Positions 51,511-61,174 of a stretch of 64,000 nucleotides of DNA are shown one piece after another. Source of the stretch: Euzebya pacifica (GTDB lineage Bacteria; Actinomycetota; Nitriliruptoria; Euzebyales; Euzebyaceae); the NCBI RefSeq assembly GCF_003344865.1, contig NZ_CP031165.1:2857910-2921909 (forward strand), read 5' to 3'. The notes beneath the pieces are model-generated. The model did no database searches, was not told the origin of the DNA, and saw nothing but the letters and a program-made list of their open reading frames with translations. Position numbers and translations under genes: made by a program. Every line of letters begins with the position of its first letter. Within the stretch, counting starts at the first letter, position 1.

Positions 51511-52570
51511 TTGTCGAATCGGCGCGGTACGCCGCCGTGGGGGGACCGTCGTAGGTCAGCGCCACGGGGTCGCCAGCCCGGTAGGGCGGCAGCGACATCG
51601 TGCGAACCCGCAGGGTCCCGGCCGGCCCGGTCAGCTCGGTGATGGCGTCGTGGCCGTAGTACTCCACCGCGCGGACCGTCATGGGCCCTCCCGGCGTCAT
51701 GCGGAGGTGTTCGGGCCGGACGAGCACGTCCATCGCCCCGGTCGCGTCGGCAGCCAGCGGGACCGCGCCCAGCATCGTCTCGGCCGCCGTGCCCGACGCG
51801 TGGCCGGCGACGAGGTTGGCATCGCCGAGGAACTCGGCGACCTCCCGTGTCGCGGGGGCGGCGTAGATGTCGGCGGGGTGTGCCTGCTGGTGGATGCGAC
51901 CGGCGATCATGACGGCCACCTCGTGGCCCAGGAGGAACGCTTCCTCCTGGTCATGGGTGACGACGACCGCGGTGATCTCCAGCTCGGTCAGCAGGCGGGC
52001 GACGTCGGCGCGGATCTGGCCGCGCAGGCCGGCGTCGAGGGAGGAGAAGGGTTCGTCCAGCAGCAGCACCCGTGGCTGGGCAACCAGGGCGCGCGCCAGC
52101 GCAACCCGTTGCTGCTGCCCGCCGGACAGGGTGCTCGGCATGCGCGGCCCGAAGCCGGCCAGGCCGACCATCTCCAGCGCCTCGTCGACCGCCGGCCCCC
52201 GGCGTGCGGCCCGGTCCAGCCCGAAGCCGACGTTGGCCGCCACGGTCATGTGGGGGAACAGGGCGCCGTCCTGGAAGACCATCCCGACGTTGCGGCGTTC
52301 GGCCGGCACGTCGGTGATGTCGTCCTCGCCGACGTGGATCCGGCCGGTGGACAGGTGCTGCAGGCCGGCAACCGCGCGAAGCAGCGTGGTCTTGCCGCAG
52401 CCGCTGGGACCCAGCAGCGCGAGGGTTCGTCCGGTCGGTACCTGCAGGTCGACCCCGTGCAGGATCTCCACGCCGCCCAGGTGGACCCGCGCGTCGGTGA
52501 CATGCAGGGATGCCGCCCCGGGCACGAGGTGCCGGGCAGGCGAGGACGGCTGGATGTCGACGGCGGTCAC
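51506..52570 (-). CDS. Iron(III) ABC transporter ATP-binding protein, FbpC-like
   Basis: 354 residues. Walker A LLGPSGCGKTTLLRAVAG, Q-loop GMVFQDGALFPHMTV, signature TLSGGQQQRVALARAL, Walker B VLLLDEPFSSLDA, H-loop VVVTHDQEEAFLL, and a C-terminal TOBE-like domain (VLVRPEHLRMTP). Powers the FbpB-like permease, whose gene lies 7 kb downstream on the same strand. GTG 52570 has no RBS; TACCAT about 8 bases upstream suggests a leaderless or very short leader, with an iron box above. Confidence 0.9.
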   Translation of the reverse strand: MTAVDIQPSSPARHLVPGAASLHVTDARVHLGGVEILHGVDLQVPTGRTLALLGPSGCGKTTLLRAVAGLQHLSTGRIHVGEDDITDVPAERRNVGMVFQDGALFPHMTVAANVGFGLDRAARRGPAVDEALEMVGLAGFGPRMPSTLSGGQQQRVALARALVAQPRVLLLDEPFSSLDAGLRGQIRADVARLLTELEITAVVVTHDQEEAFLLGHEVAVMIAGRIHQQAHPADIYAAPATREVAEFLGDANLVAGHASGTAAETMLGAVPLAADATGAMDVLVRPEHLRMTPGGPMTVRAVEYYGHDAITELTGPAGTLRVRTMSLPPYRAGDPVALTYDGPPTAAYRADSTS

Positions 52571-52594
52571 GGAGGCCGATGGTAACGACTTCGG

Positions 52595-52613
52595 TGAGGT
52601 AAGGCACACCTAA
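52595..52613 (-). promoter_or_regulatory. IdeR/DtxR-type iron box (fbpC-like gene)
   Basis: TGAGGTAAGGCACACCTAA: aligns to TTAGGTTAGGCTAACCTAA with about four mismatches, retaining AGGT and ACCTAA arms. It ends 25 bases before the GTG at 52570, covering the -35 region of its promoter. Confidence 0.68.
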
Positions 52614-52685
52614 GGGGCGGCGCGGGTCACCAGGGGTGCGAGTGATGGGCTGTCCGCTGCGCCGGCTGGCAGGCTGGGAGGGCCG

Positions 52686-54680
52686 ATGGTGTCCAACCCC
52701 GCACTCTCCTTCAGACCCGATCCCGGCACGATCCCGACGGACCCGGGCTGCTACCTGTGGCGTGACCGCCACGGGCGCGTGGTGTACGTCGGGAAGGCCA
52801 AGAACCTGCGGGCCCGGCTGTCGTCGTACTTCCAGGACGTCAGCAACCTGCACCAGCGCACCCGGGGGATGCTGGAGGTCGCCGCGTCCGTCGAGTGGAT
52901 CATCGTCGCCTCCGACGTCGAGTCGCTGCACCTCGAGTACAACCTCATCAAGCAGCACCGGCCGCGGTTCAACGTCCGCTACAACGACGACAAGTCCTAC
53001 CCCTACCTCGCGATCACGCTGGGGGAGGAGGTGCCGCGGGCGATGGTGCGGCGCAACCCGCGCAACGACGGCAGCCGCTACTTCGGGCCGTTCGCGCACG
53101 CCTACGCGATTCGCGACACCCTCGACATGCTGCTGCGCGTCTACCCGGTCCGGACCTGCAGCAAGGGTGTCTTCGATCGGCACCAGCGTGCCGGCCGACC
53201 CTGCCTGCTGTTCCACATCGGCAAGTGCAGCGGCCCGTGCACCGGTGAGGTGTCACCCGAGGAGCACCTCGCGCTCGTCGAGGACCTCATGGCCTTCGTC
53301 GACGGTGACACCGAAGGGGCGGTCGAGGCGCTGGAGGCCGCCATGGCCTCCGAGGCGGAGAAGCAGAACTACGAGGCGGCCGCCCGGATCCGTGACCAGC
53401 TGAAGGCCATGCGGACGGCGCTGGCCAAGCAGGTCATGGTGACCGGCAAGCGTGAGGACCTCGACGCCATCTCGTGGCACGCCGACGAGCTCGAGGTCGC
53501 CTTCCAGGTCTTCTTCGTGCGCAACGGCCGGGTCGTCGGCCGCAAGGGCTGGACCGTGGATCGGGTGGAGGCGCTCGACATGGCCGGTCTGGTTCAGCGG
53601 TTCATGGTCCAGGTCTACTCCGAGCGGGCCCACACGCTGGGCAGCGGGGCGAAGGCCCTGACCGCCACCGCCAAGGGCGGAGCCGACGGCCTCATCAAGG
53701 AGCCCGAGGGTGACGCCACCCACCTGGTGGGCAAGGAGGTCCTCGTCCCCGAGCTGCCCGAGGACCACGAGACGCTGGAGGAGCTCCTGTCGGAGCTGCG
53801 CGGCTCCCGGGTGGTCATCCGCGTGCCCCAGCGGGGTGCGAAGCGGGCGTTCCTCGACACGGTGGAGGAGAACGCCCGCGAGGCGTTCCAGCAGCACCGG
53901 TTGAAGCGGGCCAAGGACTTCAACGCCCGATCGCAGGCGCTCAAGGAGCTGCAGGAGGGCCTGGGCCTCGAGCAGGCGCCGCTGCGCATCGAGTGCTACG
54001 ACATCTCCACCCTGCAGGGGACCAACTCCGTCGCGTCGATGGTGGTGATGGAGGACGGGTTGCCCCGCAAGTCGGAGTACCGCCGCTTCAGGATCAACGG
54101 GGTGGTCGGACAGGACGACTTCGCGATGATGCACGAGGTCATCACCCGGCGGTTCAAGCGGTACCTGGCCGAACGTGACCTGCCGCTGGAGGACGAGGAC
54201 GGCAAACCCCGCAAGTTCGCCTACCCACCCAACCTGGTGCTGATCGACGGCGGCAAGGGGCAGCTCAACGCTGCCAACCGTGCGCTGGAGGAGCTCGGGA
54301 TCGAAGGGGTCGAGCTGGCGTCGCTGGCCAAGAAGATGGAGGAGGTGTTCCGGCCCGGGCGTTCGGAGTCGGTCATGCTCCCCAGGTCCTCCGAGGCCCT
54401 GTTCCTCGTCATGCGGATCCGCGACGAGGCCCACCGGTTCGCCATCACCTACCACCGCAGCCTGCGCGGCAAGGAGATGGTGGAGAGCGTCTTCGACGAG
54501 ATCCCCGGCGTCGGCCCGGCGCGACGCAAGGCGCTGCTCGGCCACTTCGGCACGGTCCGGGCGATGAAGGAGGCCACCGTCGCGGACCTCGAGGAGGTCC
54601 CGGGCATCAGCGAGGGGTTGGCCCGCACGATCCACGACCACCTGCGGCCGGGGCGCCGGCGCACCCCGGTGGAGCGGTAG
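52686..54680 (+). CDS. uvrC: Excinuclease ABC subunit C
   Basis: 664 residues; makes both incisions in nucleotide excision repair. N-terminal GIY-YIG nuclease (GCYLWRDRHGRVVYVGKAKNL), central UvrB-binding region (YEAAARIRDQLKAM), RNase H-like C-terminal nuclease (IECYDISTLQGTNSVASMVV; NLVLIDGGKGQLNAA) and HhH pair (IPGVGPARRKALLGHFG; VPGISEGLARTIHDHL). ATG 52686 with a GGGAGG site. Starts the uvrC-rapZ-yvcK-whiA cluster typical of Gram-positives. Confidence 0.97.
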   Translation: MVSNPALSFRPDPGTIPTDPGCYLWRDRHGRVVYVGKAKNLRARLSSYFQDVSNLHQRTRGMLEVAASVEWIIVASDVESLHLEYNLIKQHRPRFNVRYNDDKSYPYLAITLGEEVPRAMVRRNPRNDGSRYFGPFAHAYAIRDTLDMLLRVYPVRTCSKGVFDRHQRAGRPCLLFHIGKCSGPCTGEVSPEEHLALVEDLMAFVDGDTEGAVEALEAAMASEAEKQNYEAAARIRDQLKAMRTALAKQVMVTGKREDLDAISWHADELEVAFQVFFVRNGRVVGRKGWTVDRVEALDMAGLVQRFMVQVYSERAHTLGSGAKALTATAKGGADGLIKEPEGDATHLVGKEVLVPELPEDHETLEELLSELRGSRVVIRVPQRGAKRAFLDTVEENAREAFQQHRLKRAKDFNARSQALKELQEGLGLEQAPLRIECYDISTLQGTNSVASMVVMEDGLPRKSEYRRFRINGVVGQDDFAMMHEVITRRFKRYLAERDLPLEDEDGKPRKFAYPPNLVLIDGGKGQLNAANRALEELGIEGVELASLAKKMEEVFRPGRSESVMLPRSSEALFLVMRIRDEAHRFAITYHRSLRGKEMVESVFDEIPGVGPARRKALLGHFGTVRAMKEATVADLEEVPGISEGLARTIHDHLRPGRRRTPVER

Positions 54681-54703
54681 CCACGATGCGGCGGACCATC
54701 CCG

Positions 54704-54719
54704 CCCGGGCCGGCCCGGG
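54704..54719. repeat. Perfect 16-bp GC palindrome between uvrC and rapZ
   Basis: CCCGGGCCGGCCCGGG, fully self-complementary, 24 bases after the uvrC stop and just before a TAGGCT -10-like hexamer (54725-54730) of rapZ. Could be a terminator/attenuator stem or a protein site. Confidence 0.5.
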
Positions 54720-54738
54720 CCGGTTAGGCTCGGCGCCG

Positions 54739-55599
54739 ATGCAGCCCACCATCGCGATCATCACCGGGATGTCCGGTGCCGGCCGGACGACCGCCGCCAA
54801 GGTCCTGGAGGACCTCGGCTACTTCGTCATCGACAACATGCCGCCGCAGCTGCTGGACTCGGTGGTCGAGCTCGCCACCGGCCCGGGCGCCGACGTCAGC
54901 CGCATCGCCCTCGTCATGGACGTGCGTGGACGGGCGTTCTTCGGTGACCTGCGCCAGACCATCCGTTCGCTGGAGGAACGTGGCCTGAGCGTGCGGATGC
55001 TGTACCTCGAGGCATCCACCCAGGCGCTGGTCCAGCGCTACGAGGCGGCCCGCCGCGTCCACCCCATGGCCGGGAGTGACCGGGTCGTGGAGGGCATCGC
55101 CCGCGAGCGCGAGCTGCTCGCCGAGCTGCGCGCCGACGCGGACCTGGTCGTGGACACCACTCGCCTGAACGTGCACGAGCTCCGGGACAAGCTCGTCGAC
55201 GCCTTCGGCAACCCCGGCGACACGGTGATGGTCACCAACGTGGTGTCGTTCGGGTTCAAGCACGGCACCCCGCGGGACGCCGACCTCGTCCTCGACGTTC
55301 GTTTCCTGCCGAACCCGCACTGGGTCCCCGAGCTGAAGCCCTTCACGGGCCTCGACGCGCCGGTGCGCGACTACGTGCTGGGCCAGGACGAAGCGCAGGG
55401 GTTCCTCGACCGGCTGCTGCCGCTGCTGGACCTCATGGTCCCGGCGTTCAGGCGGGAAGGCAAGCGGTACCTCACCATCGCCATCGGCTGCACCGGCGGC
55501 AAGCACCGCTCGGTTGCCCTGTCGGAGGAGGTGGCCAGGCATCTCCGCGAGGGTGGCCAGACCGTGCAGGTCGACCACCGCGACCGGTTGCGGGAGTAG
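54739..55599 (+). CDS. rapZ: RapZ-family nucleotide-binding RNase adapter
   Basis: 286 residues. N-terminal P-loop ITGMSGAGRTTAAKVLED, mid-region LVVDTTRLNVHELRDKL, and the C-terminal RapZ signature FKHGTPRDADLVLDVRFLPNP and IAIGCTGGKHRSVAL. In E. coli RapZ guides RNase E to a regulatory RNA; in actinobacteria the family's role is less clear. Three bases separate it from yvcK. Confidence 0.95.
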   Translation: MQPTIAIITGMSGAGRTTAAKVLEDLGYFVIDNMPPQLLDSVVELATGPGADVSRIALVMDVRGRAFFGDLRQTIRSLEERGLSVRMLYLEASTQALVQRYEAARRVHPMAGSDRVVEGIARERELLAELRADADLVVDTTRLNVHELRDKLVDAFGNPGDTVMVTNVVSFGFKHGTPRDADLVLDVRFLPNPHWVPELKPFTGLDAPVRDYVLGQDEAQGFLDRLLPLLDLMVPAFRREGKRYLTIAIGCTGGKHRSVALSEEVARHLREGGQTVQVDHRDRLRE

Positions 55600-55602
55600 C
55601 CG

Positions 55603-56529
55603 ATGGGCAGAGCCGAACGCGTCGTGGCCATCGGGGGCGGACATGGGTTGTCCCGGACCCTCGAGGCGCTGCGACTGATGGAGGTCCACACCACCGCGGT
55701 CGTGACGGTCGCCGACGACGGTGGATCCTCCGGCCGGCTGCGTCGCGAGCGCGGGATCATCGCCCTCGGTGACATGCGGATGGGGCTCCTGGCCCTCGCA
55801 CCGGCCGGACCGCTCCAGGAGGTCTTCGGCCACCGGTTCAACGGGGGCGGTCTCGACGGACACTCGTTGGGCAACCTCGCCCTCGTCGCCATGATCGAAC
55901 AGGCCGGTGGTGACGTGCTGGTCGCCATGGATCATGCTGCCCGCCTGCTGGACTGCCGCGGCCGGGTCTGGCCCTGCACCACCGACGACGTGACGCTCGT
56001 GGCAGCGATCGACGGGACCGAGGTCGAGGGCCAGGTCGCCGTGGCAACCACCGAGGGGCGTGACCGACGCGTGTGGCTCGAACCGGCCGAACCCACCGCG
56101 TGTCCGCTGGCCATGGAGGCCATCGACGCGGCCGACCTCGTCGTGCTGGGGCCCGGCAGCCTGTTCACCAGCATCATCCCCAACCTGCTGGTGCCCGGGA
56201 TCGCCGAGGCGCTCGACGACACCGACGCGCGGCTGGTCTACGCCGCCAACCTGACGGCCCAGGCGGGGGAGACTGCGGGCATGTCGGCTCGCGATCACGT
56301 CGACGCCCTCCTCGACTACCTTCCCGAGCGGACCTCGATCGAGGTGCTGTGCCATGCGGGCCCGGGACCCGATGGGTCCGGGCCGGCCCTGCAACCGGAC
56401 GTGGCCGGCCGAGGGGTCCGCGCCATCCACCACGCCGACCTGGCCGAGGGCGACGGGGACCATCGCGTCGGGGCACACGACCCCGTTCGGCTGGCGGCCG
56501 CGATCGGGCGACTGCTCGACCATCCATGA
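55603..56529 (+). CDS. yvcK: YvcK/CofD-like gluconeogenesis factor
   Basis: 308 residues. Family motifs VVAIGGGHGLSRTLEALR, TVADDGGSSGRLRRERG, GHSLGNLALVAMIE, VLGPGSLFTSIIPNLL and YAANLTAQAGETAGMS. YvcK binds UDP-sugars and affects cell shape and carbon flow. Overlaps whiA by four bases (ATGA). The P-loop-lacking fold is full length. Confidence 0.95.
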   Translation: MGRAERVVAIGGGHGLSRTLEALRLMEVHTTAVVTVADDGGSSGRLRRERGIIALGDMRMGLLALAPAGPLQEVFGHRFNGGGLDGHSLGNLALVAMIEQAGGDVLVAMDHAARLLDCRGRVWPCTTDDVTLVAAIDGTEVEGQVAVATTEGRDRRVWLEPAEPTACPLAMEAIDAADLVVLGPGSLFTSIIPNLLVPGIAEALDDTDARLVYAANLTAQAGETAGMSARDHVDALLDYLPERTSIEVLCHAGPGPDGSGPALQPDVAGRGVRAIHHADLAEGDGDHRVGAHDPVRLAAAIGRLLDHP

Positions 56530-57413
56530 GCCTGACGGTTGCGCTGCGGGAGGAGCTGGCCCACATCGAGGACGTGGGGACCGCCCGTCGCCTTGCCGAG
56601 GCACGGGCGATGGTCGACCTCGCCGGCACGCTGCGCGTCAGGGGCAGCGACACCGGCCCCAACGTCTCCGTGGTGGTCCGCTGTGCCGTCGGCGCGGTGG
56701 CGCGGCGGCTGCGCGGGACGCTGGTCGACGTGGCCGGGGTGCCACCGGGACTGGCCCGACGCCAGGGCGGCAACCTCCGGGGCGGTGACGCCTACCTGGT
56801 CGACGTGGCAGGGGACGCCCTCCACGTGCTCGGGGTGCTCGACGACGACGGTCGACCCGTGCGGCGTCGCCCGGAGGACATCGATCCCACCGAGGGGTAC
56901 CTGGCCGGCGGGCTGATGGTGGCCGGCACGCTCAGCGGGGTCAACGCACCCGTGCACCTGGAGATCCGCACGCCCGACGACCGTCGTGCCGCCGAGCTGT
57001 CGCCGCTGGTGCCCGCCTCCGCCGTCGTGGGCGACCGGATCGTCGTCAAGTCCGGTGACGCCGTGGCCGAGCTGCTGGCCGTCGTGGGTGCCCACCAGAC
57101 CTTCCTCGCCTTCGACGGGGGTCGCATGCGCCGCGAGCTTCGCCGCAAGGTCACGCGAGCGGTCAACGCCGATCGGGCGAACCTGCGGCGCGCCACCGCC
57201 GCGGCCGGGGCCCACATCACGGCCATCGAGCACCTGGTGGCCGTGCTGGGGTGGGACGGCCTGCCCGAGGACCTGGCCGATGTGGCCCTGGCCCGGGTCG
57301 CCAACCCCGAGGCGTCGCTCACCGAGCTCGGTGAGCTGCTCGACCCGCCCGTCGGGAAGGCGACGGTGCACCGGCGCCTCAAGCGCCTGATCGTGCTGGC
57401 CGAGGACGCCTGA
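56526..57413 (+). CDS. whiA: WhiA-type DNA-binding regulator
   Basis: 295 residues: N-terminal degenerate LAGLIDADG homing-endonuclease-like domain (GYLAGGLMVAGTLS replaces the catalytic motif) and a C-terminal helix-turn-helix (SLTELGELLDPPVGKATVHRRLKRL). WhiA controls sporulation or cell-division genes in actinobacteria and is essential to chromosome segregation in Bacillus. The usual whiA-downstream position of gap is kept here. Confidence 0.94.
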   Translation: MSLTVALREELAHIEDVGTARRLAEARAMVDLAGTLRVRGSDTGPNVSVVVRCAVGAVARRLRGTLVDVAGVPPGLARRQGGNLRGGDAYLVDVAGDALHVLGVLDDDGRPVRRRPEDIDPTEGYLAGGLMVAGTLSGVNAPVHLEIRTPDDRRAAELSPLVPASAVVGDRIVVKSGDAVAELLAVVGAHQTFLAFDGGRMRRELRRKVTRAVNADRANLRRATAAAGAHITAIEHLVAVLGWDGLPEDLADVALARVANPEASLTELGELLDPPVGKATVHRRLKRLIVLAEDA

Positions 57414-57452
57414 ACCGTCCGCTCGGACGCAGGACTGTCCGGCCGCCGGATG

Positions 57453-57480
57453 ATGACGAGCTGATCGAGTGGGTTAGGCT
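57453..57480 (+). promoter_or_regulatory. Promoter of the gap-pgk-tpiA operon
   Basis: ATGACG (57453-57458) and TAGGCT (57475-57480), spacer 16, before a ~75-base leader. A small hairpin CGTCCG-CT-CGGACG (57416-57429) just after the whiA stop may end the upstream operon. TAGGCT also precedes rapZ. Confidence 0.55.
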
Positions 57481-57508
57481 CGCGCGGCACCGGCGCCAAC
57501 GTGCTTGA

Positions 57509-58564
<1,056 letters not shown>

Positions 58565-58609
58565 CTCGAGATCCGACCCAGCACGACACCCGACGGGAAC
58601 GACATCACC

Positions 58610-59794
58610 GTGAGCCAGGTACCGGGCCTGGACCAGCTGGACGCCGCAGGGCGAACCGTGCTGGTCCGGGCCGATCTCAACGTCCCACTCGACGGCGGCC
58701 GCATCACCGACGAGCTGCGCATCACCGCCTCGCTGCCCACCATCCGGGCGCTCCGCGAGGCCGGCGCACGCGTCGTGCTGATGAGCCACCTCGGCCGGCC
58801 CAAGGGCCAGGTCGTGGACGAGCTGCGGCTCGGCCCCGTGTCCCAGCGGCTCTCCGAGCTGCTGGACATCGACGTCCGCTACGCCCGCGACACCGTGGGC
58901 GACGACGCCCGTGCCGCCGTGGCCAGCCTGGAGGACGGTGGGGTCGCCCTGCTGGAGAACCTCCGGTTCGAGGCCGGCGAGACGGCCAACGACCCGGCGT
59001 TCGCCGACGCGCTGGCGTCCCTGGGGGACGCCTACGTGTCGGACGCGTTCGGTGCCGCCCACCGGGCGCACGCCTCCATCGTCGGCGTGCCCGAACGGCT
59101 CGACGACGCCGTCGCCGGGCACCTGCTGCAGGCCGAGATCACCGCGCTGTCCAAGCTCCTGGACGCCCCCGCCACGCCGTTCACGGCGATCCTCGGCGGG
59201 TCCAAGGTGAGCGACAAGCTCAGCGTGATCGACAACCTGATGCCACGTGTCGACGCGTTGGTCATCGGCGGGGCCATGTGCTTCACCTTCCTGGCGGCGA
59301 CAGGCGGCGACGTCGGTGGCTCCCGGGTGGAGGAGGACATGATCGACACCGCTCGCGAGGTCCTGGAGAAGGCCGAGGCACAGGGGGTGACCGTGCACCT
59401 GCCGACCGACGTGGTCGCCGCGGAGGCGTTCGCCGCCGACGCCGCGCACGAGGTCGTCCCCGCCACCGCCATCCCTGCCGGCACCATGGGCCTGGACATC
59501 GGTCCGGAGACCGTCGCGGAGTACGCACACGTCGTCGCCGCCTCGCGGACGGTGCTGTGGAACGGCCCCATGGGTGTCTTCGAGTGGCCGCCCTTCGCCA
59601 GCGGGACGATGGGCGTCGCCGAGGCCATGGCCGACGTCGACGGCTTCACCGTCATCGGTGGCGGCGACAGCGCCGCCGCAGTCCGGCAGATGGGCCTGGC
59701 CGACCGCATCGACCACGTGTCCACCGGCGGCGGGGCGTCGCTGGAGTTCCTGGAGGGCATCGACCTCCCGGGCGTCGCGGTACTGCGGCGCTGA
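58610..59794 (+). CDS. pgk: Phosphoglycerate kinase
   Basis: 394 residues. VLVRADLNVPLDGGRITDELR, LMSHLGRPKG, LLENLRFEAGE, AILGGSKVSDKL, WNGPMGVFE and GGGDSAAAV define PGK. GTG 58610, 45 bp after gap. Makes ATP from 1,3-bisphosphoglycerate. Confidence 0.97.
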   Translation: MSQVPGLDQLDAAGRTVLVRADLNVPLDGGRITDELRITASLPTIRALREAGARVVLMSHLGRPKGQVVDELRLGPVSQRLSELLDIDVRYARDTVGDDARAAVASLEDGGVALLENLRFEAGETANDPAFADALASLGDAYVSDAFGAAHRAHASIVGVPERLDDAVAGHLLQAEITALSKLLDAPATPFTAILGGSKVSDKLSVIDNLMPRVDALVIGGAMCFTFLAATGGDVGGSRVEEDMIDTAREVLEKAEAQGVTVHLPTDVVAAEAFAADAAHEVVPATAIPAGTMGLDIGPETVAEYAHVVAASRTVLWNGPMGVFEWPPFASGTMGVAEAMADVDGFTVIGGGDSAAAVRQMGLADRIDHVSTGGGASLEFLEGIDLPGVAVLRR

Positions 59795-59834
59795 CCAACC
59801 ACGCGTCACCACCCATCCACCAGAGGAACCGCAC

Positions 59835-60608
59835 ATGAGTCGCAAGCCCGTCATCGCCGGCAACTGGAAGATGAACCTCACCCACCTCGAGGGCATCCAG
59901 CTGGTCCAGAACCTCGCCTACCACCTCGACAGCACGGACTTCGACAAGGCCGACGTGGCGGTCATCCCGCCGTTCACGTCGCTGCGGTCCATCCAGACGC
60001 TGATCGAGGGCGACCGGCTGGACCTCACGCTGGGGGCACAGTCGTGCCACCACGAGACCAGCGGCGCCTACACGGGAGAGATCTCCCCGACCATGCTGTC
60101 GGCGCTCGGCTGCAGCTGGGTGATCGCCGGCCACTCCGAGCGTCGCACCCTGTTCGGTGAGACCGACGAGGTCGTCAACGCCAAGGTCAAGGCCATCATC
60201 GCGGCGGAGATGACGCCGATCCTGTGCGTCGGCGAGACGCTGGAGCAGCGCGAGGCGGGCGAGGCCGAGGCCGTCATCCGGGGCCAGGTCACGGGCAGCC
60301 TCGCGGGGGTCTCCGCGGAGCAGGTCGCGGACCTGGTGATCGCCTACGAACCCATCTGGGCCATCGGCACCGGACGCACGGCCCTGCCGTCGGACGCCGA
60401 TGGCGGCTGCGCCACCGTCCGGGCGACCGTCGCCGAGCTCCACGGCACCGAGACCGCCGAGGCCGTTCGCATCCAGTACGGGGGGTCGGTGAAGCCCGGC
60501 AACGTCGCCGAGCTGATGTCGCAGCCCAACATCGACGGGGCCCTGGTGGGTGGCGCGAGCCTCAACGCCGACGATTTCGCAGTTATCGCACGTTTCCACC
60601 GCCTGTAA
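59835..60608 (+). CDS. tpiA: Triosephosphate isomerase
   Basis: 257 residues. GNWKMN at the start, catalytic His in IAGHSERR, catalytic Glu in AYEPIWAIGTG, phosphate loop YGGSVKPGN and GGASL. AGAGGAA precedes ATG 59835. Interconverts the two triose phosphates; last gene of the glycolytic string. Confidence 0.98.
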   Translation: MSRKPVIAGNWKMNLTHLEGIQLVQNLAYHLDSTDFDKADVAVIPPFTSLRSIQTLIEGDRLDLTLGAQSCHHETSGAYTGEISPTMLSALGCSWVIAGHSERRTLFGETDEVVNAKVKAIIAAEMTPILCVGETLEQREAGEAEAVIRGQVTGSLAGVSAEQVADLVIAYEPIWAIGTGRTALPSDADGGCATVRATVAELHGTETAEAVRIQYGGSVKPGNVAELMSQPNIDGALVGGASLNADDFAVIARFHRL

Positions 60609-60712
60609 GGGTTCGCGGGGGTCCGACAGCGGTAGGATCAGGCGAACAACGACCGACACAGCCGGCCCTCCACGCAGGACCGACCGAGCCCTCCGCAACG
60701 GGGGAGGACGCC

Positions 60713-61120
60713 ATGGCAAAGCGCAACAAGCAGCTGCAGGGCCTGCTGGGCCCTCTCGAGACCGACGTCATGGAAATGGTCTGGCGCCTCGGCGACGCGA
60801 CCGTGCGCGATGTCCACGAAGAGCTGCGCAACCGGCGTGACCTGGCCTACACCACGATCATGACCACGATGGCTCGCCTGGCGAGCAAGGGGCTGCTCGA
60901 ACGGGACACCTCTGGCCTGGCCCATCGCTACCGTCCGACGGTCAGCCGCGAGGTCTACGCGAAGTCCACCGTCACCTCCGTCGTCGACTGGCTCGTCCAG
61001 TCCTTCCCCGAGCCGGCCATGAGCTACTTCGTGGAGAAGATCGACGACTCGGGTGACCCGGATGTACTCTCCGCGTTGCGGGCAAGCATCGACGCGCAAC
61101 GTTCTGACGAGGACGACTGA
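60713..61120 (+). CDS. BlaI/MecI-family repressor
   Basis: 135 residues with a winged helix: LGPLETDVMEMVWRLGDATVRDV, then ELRNRRDLAYTTIMTTMARLASKGLL. The C-terminal helix forms the dimer cleaved when the partner protease is activated. TAGGAT (60633-60638) is a likely -10 and GGGGAGG the RBS. Followed by an M56 metalloprotease, its usual partner. Inserted between tpiA and secG, which are often adjacent. Confidence 0.9.
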   Translation: MAKRNKQLQGLLGPLETDVMEMVWRLGDATVRDVHEELRNRRDLAYTTIMTTMARLASKGLLERDTSGLAHRYRPTVSREVYAKSTVTSVVDWLVQSFPEPAMSYFVEKIDDSGDPDVLSALRASIDAQRSDEDD

Positions 61121-61174
61121 CCCGATGCCCCGCTGAGGGATGACCGGCAACCGGCATTGGGAGCGTTCGTACGC

